Source: Candidatus Bathyarchaeota archaeon (GTDB lineage Archaea; Thermoproteota; Bathyarchaeia; TCS64). From it: DNA of 20,355 nt. A program made the translations under genes and the position numbers. The DNA is taken from contig WJIV01000239.1 in NCBI GenBank assembly GCA_014730055.1, positions 1-20,355 of the forward strand, in the 5' to 3' direction. Under the pieces are notes generated by a model. It was given only the letters and a program-made list of their open reading frames with translations. It ran no database searches and was not told the origin of the DNA. This document shows, one piece after another, positions 15,691-20,355 of the stretch. Each line of letters starts with the position of its first letter. The stretch's first letter is position 1.

Positions 15691-15855
15691 CTAATCGAGT
15701 GGACTGAATTCTAGTTTTGTTGCACCACATATCGGACAAGTCCAATCTTCAGGTAGGTCTTCGAAGCTAGTCCCAGGTTTTATTTTGGCATCGGGGTCTC
15801 CCTCTTCAGGATCATATATGAACCCACATATCTGGCACTCGTATTTTTTAGACAT
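15691..15855 (-). CDS. rubredoxin
   Basis: This 54-codon gene encodes a small cytoplasmic electron carrier with one iron bound by four cysteines. The reading starts [20 protein letters not shown]. The two knuckles CQIC (Cys7, Cys10) and CPIC (Cys40, Cys43) have the classic 29-residue separation, and the conserved [22 protein letters not shown] and C-terminal acidic tail are all there. Rubredoxins serve rubrerythrin, superoxide reductase or flavodiiron proteins in oxygen defence in anaerobes, so the gene hints at an anaerobic or microaerophilic host. A TATA-like box lies 26 bases upstream of the ATG. No redox partner is encoded in the window. Confidence 0.96.
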   Translation of the reverse strand: MSKKYECQICGFIYDPEEGDPDAKIKPGTSFEDLPEDWTCPICGATKLEFSPLD

Positions 15856-15874
15856 GTAAAGCCCTATGATGTGG

Positions 15875-15887
15875 CTTTATTTAAATT
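15875..15887 (-). promoter_or_regulatory. TATA-like box for the rubredoxin gene
   Basis: Reverse-strand AATTTAAATAAAG is centred about 26 bases upstream of ATG 15855; leaderless spacing and a strong AT core. Confidence 0.5.
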
Positions 15888-16137
15888 CGCTGAGATCTGT
15901 ATATAATAATAAAATTGCAGTGCTAAATTTTTGAATATATTACCTTTTATGCCAACTCCTAATATCAGAAAAAGTGAACGACCTAGTTATATGGTACCTA
16001 TCCCAGCTTCCCGTTGAAAAAGGAGAACATCGAAAGAATAGGTAACTGATGCGGTTTATACGGCTTGGGTTGTTTCGATAATTGTTAGGAAAAAACTTAT
16101 TTTTTAAATAAAAAACCTGTTTCTGCTATAAAACAAG

Positions 16138-16158
16138 TTATGACTGTAATAGTCATAA
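16138..16158. repeat. perfect inverted repeat (8-bp arms, 5-base loop)
   Basis: TTATGACT-GTAAT-AGTCATAA is a perfect hairpin/palindrome in otherwise non-coding DNA. It resembles a dimeric-regulator operator more than a terminator, as no long U-tract follows. Confidence 0.6.
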
Positions 16159-16518
16159 GATCCTTACATTAACTTGGTATTAGTGATGTACTTGTGGAGG
16201 TTCTACCCTTTTCCTAAGTCGGGTGATCCGAATGGGACGGTAAGGATGGATTTTTAAATCTTCTTAATCAACTTCTTTAACTCGTAGCGAACGATCATCC
16301 GTATATTTTATTTGAAAAAAGGTGATCCTCCAAAAATAATAATAAATAATAATCATCTAAACCGAAAATTTACTAGGAATCATGCTATGATTAACTCTCT
16401 TCGCAATTTAGACTTGGTTTTAACACTTCACTCGATTCTTATCATAAATCGAGTTAAATGTATTGCACACACCAAACTCTATATGGACGCGAAGAGAGTT
16501 ATTATCATAGATTATGCT

Positions 16519-16536
16519 CTAAATATAAATATTTAG
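16519..16536. repeat. perfect inverted repeat, AT-rich
   Basis: CTAAATAT-AA-ATATTTAG is an 18-base near-palindrome. With such AT-rich composition it could arise by chance, and no function can be assigned. Confidence 0.45.
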
Positions 16537-16921
16537 AAATTTATACTTTTATTGTATAACTTGAATTTAACAGATCCTATAGATTTCTTACTTAATTACT
16601 TCACCTTTCTCAACCATCATGTCCACAGTAACCCTTCTTATTAAGACCAATCCCAAAATACATTTGAAATACGGTATATTCATACTAAAAGATTTTACAA
16701 ATTCAAGATACCAACTAATTTGAATATTCAGTTACTTGTAATCAGGACCGTGTTGGATAACATAGAAAACTCTAATCAAGACATTGGTTCCAGGTAGAGA
16801 AATAGTCCTTAGTCCCCCTCCATTTAAAAATTAGTAAAGACAAGACAAAAAAAGCTGATGCCTAGAATCAACTATGTCAGTTCTCCCCACTTAAGTACAA
16901 AATACGCTAAGGATCGCAAAT

Positions 16922-16930
16922 GATAATATC
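16922..16930 (+). promoter_or_regulatory. TATA-like box that favours the inner priL start
   Basis: GATAATATC is centred 27 bases upstream of ATG 16953. It would lie inside the gene if the upstream ATG at 16920 were used, so it argues for the inner start. Confidence 0.4.
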
Positions 16931-16952
16931 CACCACGTTACTACGAGTCAAG

Positions 16953-18038
16953 ATGCTGTCTGAGAGGGAGAGCGCTAAGTACCCTTTCATCGAAGAGGGA
17001 GTCAAACTTGTCGAGGGTTTAAACCTTAGCCTTGATGAGTTGTCTGACCCCAGCTATAGGAAAATCATTGATCGCGCAGCGGAACGGGTTAAGGAGGCTA
17101 TTATTAAAGGAGAGGTCTCCATTAATCTTACTGACCCTCTTACAGAGCTACTTAGTTATCCAGTAGCTGCAATGTTTGTCAGTCAGATCAACGAAAATTT
17201 TCTCAGCCGCCGTTTCTCTCTAGCAGAGGCTGTTAGAGTATACAATATCCTTCAGGAGGAAGATATTGGTAGGGTTATCCAGATTGGTAGGGAGGAGTTT
17301 GGGTGGGATATCATAAGGGAACCCGAGAACATTGACGGTGCTCTTCACATGTTCAAGATAAGGTTTCCAGATTATCTCCGAGCTTCTTCTGGTTTTCATG
17401 AGCCTAAATGGAAACTTTTGAACCGGAAGATGGATAACGGATACGTATCAATTACATCTAGCGAGGCAGCTCGTCTTCTTCAAGTCGAGGTTGAGAAATG
17501 GGTTAAGGAGAGGGTTCAGACTCCTTCAAACTTCCCGCTTCCTGAACCACTGCAAGAACATCTTGATGATATTAGACAGGTATTTGAGGAAAACCGATCG
17601 AAGATGGACCGTGGAGGGCTTCCGTCCGAGGTTATTAACGAAGCTTTTCCACCTTGTATGAATTACTGCCTTGAGGGGTTGCTTTCAGGTAGGCGGGCCA
17701 GCCATATGGAACGATTTGGTTTAACAAGTTTCTTGGTAAATGTAGGTATGCCCATTGACGATATGGTGAGACTGTATGTTAGTGTTACTGACTTCGACGA
17801 GTCCTTGACGAGGTACCAGATCGAGCACATAGCTGGTCTGAGAGGAAACAGGACAAAATACACACCACCCACCTGTGCCACTCTCAGGACTCATGGTATA
17901 TGTAGAAATATGGACACCATCTGTAAGAATGTTGTCCACCCTCTTAGCTACTATCGTAAAAAAGCGGAAGAGGTTGAGAGGAAGAAAGAAGAAGAGAGTG
18001 AGGAGACTGAAACCTCAAATACTGCGGCAGAGGAATAG
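16953..18038 (+). CDS. priL: DNA primase large subunit (PriL), iron-sulfur protein
   Basis: PriL is the regulatory partner of PriS in the archaeo-eukaryotic primase that makes primers for DNA replication. The N-terminal helical part contains the family-typical AKYPFIEEGVKLV. The C-terminal Fe-S domain shows the four cysteines in FPPCMNYC, PPTCATL, HGICRN and DTICKN (Cys235, 308, 317 and 324 from this start). I chose ATG 16953 because a TATA-like box sits 27 bases before it and the conserved region begins soon after; ATG 16920 would add 11 residues of unconserved sequence. The tail from about residue 340 is charged and probably disordered. A small gene and then priS follow, consistent with a replication cluster. 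Confidence 0.95.
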   Translation: MLSERESAKYPFIEEGVKLVEGLNLSLDELSDPSYRKIIDRAAERVKEAIIKGEVSINLTDPLTELLSYPVAAMFVSQINENFLSRRFSLAEAVRVYNILQEEDIGRVIQIGREEFGWDIIREPENIDGALHMFKIRFPDYLRASSGFHEPKWKLLNRKMDNGYVSITSSEAARLLQVEVEKWVKERVQTPSNFPLPEPLQEHLDDIRQVFEENRSKMDRGGLPSEVINEAFPPCMNYCLEGLLSGRRASHMERFGLTSFLVNVGMPIDDMVRLYVSVTDFDESLTRYQIEHIAGLRGNRTKYTPPTCATLRTHGICRNMDTICKNVVHPLSYYRKKAEEVERKKEEESEETETSNTAAEE

Positions 18039-18044
18039 GGGGAA

Positions 18045-18182
18045 ATGAAAGAACTCACGGAGGAGCATAAATATAAACTCAAAGAGTTGGGGCTCCATTA
18101 CTGCAAATATTATGAGAATATTGTTCGCTATAATGCCCCCAGTTGCAGGAAGTGTCGACACAGTACCTACCCTAAAACATAA
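18045..18182 (+). CDS. small cysteine-containing hypothetical protein between priL and priS
   Basis: A 45-codon reading frame begins 6 bases after the priL stop, behind the Shine-Dalgarno-like AGGGGG, and ends just before the priS promoter. It fills the whole gap. The product is basic. A charged N-terminal helix-like segment (MKELTEEHKYKLKELG) is followed by LHYCKYYE and APSCRKCRHSTYP, giving Cys20, Cys34 and Cys37. The C-x2-C with a nearby His and a further Cys suggests a metal-binding knuckle. I do not recognise the family. The tight spacing to priL and the non-random cysteine layout argue for a real gene, possibly a primase or replisome accessory factor. Chance is not excluded because it is short. 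Confidence 0.6.
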   Translation: MKELTEEHKYKLKELGLHYCKYYENIVRYNAPSCRKCRHSTYPKT

Positions 18183-18186
18183 TTCG

Positions 18187-18194
18187 TTTTATAC
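18187..18194 (+). promoter_or_regulatory. TATA-like box for priS
   Basis: TTTTATAC is centred about 25 bases upstream of ATG 18215, so priS may be transcribed from its own start as well as from priL read-through. Confidence 0.45.
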
Positions 18195-18214
18195 ACCGGT
18201 GCTATGAATAAGCC

Positions 18215-19444
18215 ATGGAAGAGAACTGGGGTAGCCCGAGCTACATTGAGGAGCAGTTCAAGTATTGGTATGCTCGAAACAGTCATACTATATCCGCCCC
18301 AGAGCAATTAAGAAATCGTGAATTCGCCTTTCTAACTTTCCATGGACGCACGATGTACAGGCATATTATGTTCCCCAGTGAAGAAGAGCTACAAAGGTAC
18401 CTCAGAAACAGCGCACCCGCTCACAGTTATCATAGCAGCGCATATTATGCAGATCCTACTGTAGATATGGCTAGAAAAGGGTGGTTGGGCGCAGATCTCG
18501 TATTTGATATAGATGCAGATCACTTCGATTTACCTTGCCAGAAGATTCATGATAAATGGAGATGCAGGAACTGTGATGCTGAGGGAAGAGGACACCCTCC
18601 GGAGATATGCAAGTGTGGGAAAGCACAATTTGATACCGAGACTTGGTTGTGCGAAGATTGTCTACAGGCTGCGAAACATGAAGCTCAGAAACTCCTTGAT
18701 ATATTAATCCAGGATTTTGGTATAGATCCCGATAATCTCCTAACAAATTTCAGCGGACATAGAGGCTACCACGTTCATGCAACAAGCAAGTCAGTCAAGG
18801 AGCTTGGACAGAACTCAAGAAGAGAGATAGTCGACTACATTATGGCAACAGGCCTTGAACTCGAGTTTCAAGGATTTAATCCACAGAGGAAGGGAGCAAG
18901 ACCAACAATCACTGAAGGTGGTTGGAGGGGGAGAACGCTTAGAGCATTATATGATTATCTTTCTAAGGCTTCTGAAGAGGAGATTAAAAGCTTAAACCTC
19001 AGTAATGGCGCTACGGAAAATATTCTGGTTAAGAAAAAAAAGATCCTCAAAACCCTGATGGAGCGGCATCCCAGCAATATTATACCTTTGATTGACAACA
19101 AAAGTCTAGATAAAATACTTAAGGTGGCTCTTGAGCTGCAGGCTTCTGAGATCGATACAGTTGTTACTACAGACATCCACAGGCTTATACGGTTGACAAA
19201 TACTTTGCATGGAAAGACCGGGTGGCAGGTTCAGAGCATACCTTACGGGCTTTTACCTGATTATGACCCTCTAACAAGAGCGGTTGTATTAACTGGGGAC
19301 TTTATCAAGTTGGAGTTCAAGAGAGTTCCTCAGATTAGGATCTTTGATGAGAGGTATGGGCCTTACGAGAACGAAGTGGCTGAAGTGCCTTTAGAAGCAG
19401 CTATGTTTTTCCTAGCAAAGAAGGGAGCAAGGATCCTAGAATGA
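18215..19444 (+). CDS. priS: DNA primase catalytic (small) subunit PriS with C-terminal GINS-like B domain
   Basis: PriS polymerises primers. The 409-residue protein shows the catalytic LVFDIDADHF (Asp98, Asp100, Asp102), the nucleotide-site NFSGHRGYHVHA near 173-184 and the late motif DIHRLIRLTNTLHGKTGW, all diagnostic for archaeo-eukaryotic primases. The zinc region between catalytic parts is cysteine-rich: Cys108, 117, 120, 132, 134, 146 and 149, more than the usual four ligands. The last 50 or so residues (from VVLTGDFIKLEF through YGPYENEVAEVPLEAA) resemble the C-terminal domain of the adjacent GINS protein. That domain is known to be shared by archaeal PriS and GINS. The stop overlaps the gins ATG by 4 bases, so the two are translationally coupled. 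Confidence 0.96.
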   Translation: MEENWGSPSYIEEQFKYWYARNSHTISAPEQLRNREFAFLTFHGRTMYRHIMFPSEEELQRYLRNSAPAHSYHSSAYYADPTVDMARKGWLGADLVFDIDADHFDLPCQKIHDKWRCRNCDAEGRGHPPEICKCGKAQFDTETWLCEDCLQAAKHEAQKLLDILIQDFGIDPDNLLTNFSGHRGYHVHATSKSVKELGQNSRREIVDYIMATGLELEFQGFNPQRKGARPTITEGGWRGRTLRALYDYLSKASEEEIKSLNLSNGATENILVKKKKILKTLMERHPSNIIPLIDNKSLDKILKVALELQASEIDTVVTTDIHRLIRLTNTLHGKTGWQVQSIPYGLLPDYDPLTRAVVLTGDFIKLEFKRVPQIRIFDERYGPYENEVAEVPLEAAMFFLAKKGARILE

Positions 19445-20040
19445 GTTACAGACGACTACTTGAGGCATGGAAAAGAGAAAGAGAGTCTACTGATATTCAG
19501 AGCATACCCGCGGGTTTTATCCAGGAGATGAGAGAATATATCGAACTGCTAAATAAAACTCCCACAGAATCTGATACGTTAAGAGGGAGCATTATCCAGA
19601 AGGAAAGAGCCTACGCTTCTAAGATGTTAAGGGATCTCGTTGATAAACGGCTCGAAAAGATCCTATACTCGGAATTAAACGGGATTCCCTTGGATGCGAA
19701 GGCCTTGATACCAGAAGAACAGAAACTATACTCAAATATTCGTCAGCTCCTCGCCGGGTATAAACAGGGTGTGGAATTACCAGAGATTGAAGAGATCCAG
19801 TCCCAGCCAAGACCTCCTAGTGTTGACTCATCACAGACACAGGAGGTTATTAAATCGCCATCCGGTAGAGATGTGGAAATGGTAGTAGTTAGATTCCTTC
19901 AACCTCTTCCAGCAATCATGGGCATAGATATGAAGGCTTATGGTCCATTTGATAAAGAAGATGTGGCCAGCATTCCCCTTGAAAATGCGTTAAACCTAAT
20001 AAGGAGGGGTATAGCTAAACGGGTGGAGATAGAGCCATGA
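19441..20040 (+). CDS. gins51: archaeal GINS subunit, Gins51 (Sld5/Psf1) type
   Basis: GINS bridges the MCM helicase and Cdc45/RecJ-like protein in the replicative CMG complex and contacts primase. The 199-residue protein has an alpha-helical A domain (about 1-110), a proline/serine/glutamine-rich linker (about 118-140) and a beta-rich B domain at 143-199 with VRFLQPLPAIMGIDMKAYGP and DVASIPLENALNLI. The A-then-B order identifies the Gins51/Gins15 class rather than Gins23, in which B comes first. ATG 19441 overlaps the priS TGA (ATGA). The C-terminal B domain is visibly related to the end of PriS just upstream. No second GINS gene is in the window, so the complex may be a homotetramer or use a Gins23 encoded elsewhere. 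Confidence 0.9.
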   Translation: MSYRRLLEAWKRERESTDIQSIPAGFIQEMREYIELLNKTPTESDTLRGSIIQKERAYASKMLRDLVDKRLEKILYSELNGIPLDAKALIPEEQKLYSNIRQLLAGYKQGVELPEIEEIQSQPRPPSVDSSQTQEVIKSPSGRDVEMVVVRFLQPLPAIMGIDMKAYGPFDKEDVASIPLENALNLIRRGIAKRVEIEP

Positions 20041-20087
20041 AAGTAACAAAGCAAATGATTACATCTAAACAACAGGGGGTAGCCTAG

Positions 20088-20285
20088 ATGGCTGAATGGG
20101 AGCACCTGATACCACGACCAACATCTCGATTCCTAAGGGTCAGATGTATAACCTGCGAGAGCGAGCAGATAATATTCAGCCATGCATCAACAACAGTTGA
20201 ATGCCTCACATGCGGTGAGAAGTTGGCAGAGCCTACTGGCGGAAAAGCCAAGATAAATGGTGCCATAGTAGCAGTATTAGGGTGA
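20088..20285 (+). CDS. rps27e: 30S ribosomal protein S27e
   Basis: This 65-residue zinc-ribbon ribosomal protein of archaea and eukaryotes is part of the small subunit. The [20 protein letters not shown] segment has the CITC knuckle (Cys20, Cys23) and the ECLTCGE segment the second pair (Cys39, Cys42). The closing [11 protein letters not shown] is characteristic. The ATG follows GGGGGT. The gene lies 47 bases after gins and 4 bases before the aIF2-alpha gene, a common archaeal rps27e-aif2A arrangement linking replication and translation genes. Confidence 0.96.
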   Translation: MAEWEHLIPRPTSRFLRVRCITCESEQIIFSHASTTVECLTCGEKLAEPTGGKAKINGAIVAVLG

Positions 20286-20289
20286 TTAA

Positions 20290-20355
20290 ATGAGTTTAGG
20301 ACGACAAGAATGGCCGGAAGTAGGAGAACTCGTAGTAGCCTCAGTCCAGAGACTA
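20290..20355 (+). CDS. aif2A: translation initiation factor aIF2 alpha subunit (partial, 5' end only)
   Basis: Only the first 22 codons are present (MSLGRQEWPEVGELVVASVQ...). The EWPEVGELVVASV segment is the start of the S1/OB RNA-binding domain of aIF2-alpha, which with beta and gamma delivers initiator tRNA to the small subunit. GGTGAT (20281-20286), overlapping the rps27e stop, is a Shine-Dalgarno sequence 3 bases from the ATG. The position right after rps27e matches common archaeal gene order. Confidence 0.85.
   Translation, partial: MSLGRQEWPEVGELVVASVQRL

Larger units (their letters stand above)
15888..16915. other. AT-rich intergenic region with inverted repeats; no convincing gene
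   Basis: About 1 kb between the rubredoxin promoter and priL holds no recognisable protein or RNA gene. It contains several inverted repeats: TACCTAT/ATAGGTA (15995-16001 with 16038-16044, enclosing a weaker TTCC/GGAGAA hairpin), the 21-base palindrome at 16138-16158, ACTCGAT/ATCGAGT (16430-16436 with 16448-16454) and CTAAATAT-AA-ATATTTAG (16519-16536). Poly-T/poly-A tracts lie at 16095-16116. Short ORFs exist on both strands but none resembles a known family. It may hold a regulatory region for the primase genes, an unrecognised non-coding RNA, decayed coding sequence or a replication-associated element; I cannot tell which. Confidence 0.5.

Noticed and set aside
16007..16025. TTCCCGTTGAAAAAGG looks faintly like an archaeal mini-ORB origin-binding box.
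   Set aside because: Three mismatches in the 13-base core, only one copy, and no cdc6/orc1 gene nearby; a match this weak is expected by chance.
16186..16257. 23-residue forward frame (MYLWRFYPFPKSGDPNG...) with protein-like composition.
   Set aside because: Too short, no match I recognise, no upstream signal; possibly a gene remnant but unsupported.
16312..16536. 74-codon frame starting with TTG in the AT-rich gap.
   Set aside because: Low-complexity, Asn/Ile/Lys-rich product expected by chance in AT-rich DNA, no ribosome-binding site, no recognisable domain.
16588..16683. 31-residue reverse-strand frame (MNIPYFKCILGLVLIRRV...).
   Set aside because: No promoter-like or ribosome-binding signal I could support and no family resemblance; could be chance or a fragment.
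20037..20087. 16-codon frame starting on the gins stop (ATGA) and ending before rps27e.
   Set aside because: Too short and not resembling any ribosomal or leader peptide; more likely spacer.
1..20355. Search by eye for CRISPR arrays, insertion sequences, rRNA and tRNA genes.
   Set aside because: No regularly spaced repeats, transposase genes or RNA gene signatures were found; reading by eye could miss divergent or intron-containing tRNAs.

Overview
The window is chromosomal DNA from an archaeon. The right end carries archaeal information-processing genes: primase subunits PriL and PriS, a GINS subunit, ribosomal protein S27e and the start of translation initiation factor aIF2-alpha. Many genes show TATA-like boxes centred about 25-28 bases upstream of the start codon, which is the pattern expected for leaderless archaeal transcripts. 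Frequent AGG/AGA/ATA codons fit. The lineage is unclear; a TACK/Thermoproteota-type (for example Bathyarchaeia-like) organism is a guess only.

Left part (1-10457, all minus strand): a 5'-partial view of an M20 peptidase gene, then a compact five-gene block (6033 down to 682) with every junction overlapping: BadF-type sugar kinase (MurK-like), MurQ etherase, DUF1343/NamZ exo-muramidase, NagA deacetylase and AnmK kinase. Together these form a nearly complete route from MurNAc-GlcNAc fragments or anhydroMurNAc to glucosamine-6-phosphate plus D-lactate. Archaea do not make muramic acid, so this looks like scavenging of bacterial peptidoglycan and is the main discovery candidate. Immediately upstream on the same strand are an XPD/DinG-like iron-sulfur helicase with an N-terminal zinc knuckle, an orphan LivH-type permease and an amidohydrolase.

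Middle (10527-15634): a divergent pair of a PfkB sugar kinase (KDG kinase-like) and a DapA-superfamily aldolase, suggesting a 2-keto-3-deoxy sugar-acid branch; a stand-alone Topo VI-A-like Toprim protein (Mini-A type); an M24 Xaa-Pro peptidase; an isoprenylcysteine-methyltransferase-like membrane protein; and a class I SAM methyltransferase.

Right part (15691-20355): a 54-residue rubredoxin gene on the minus strand, about 1.1 kb of AT-rich DNA with inverted repeats and no convincing gene, then priL, a 45-codon cysteine-containing small gene, priS, gins (Gins51 type), rps27e and the 5' end of aif2A. No tRNA, rRNA, CRISPR array or insertion sequence was recognised.
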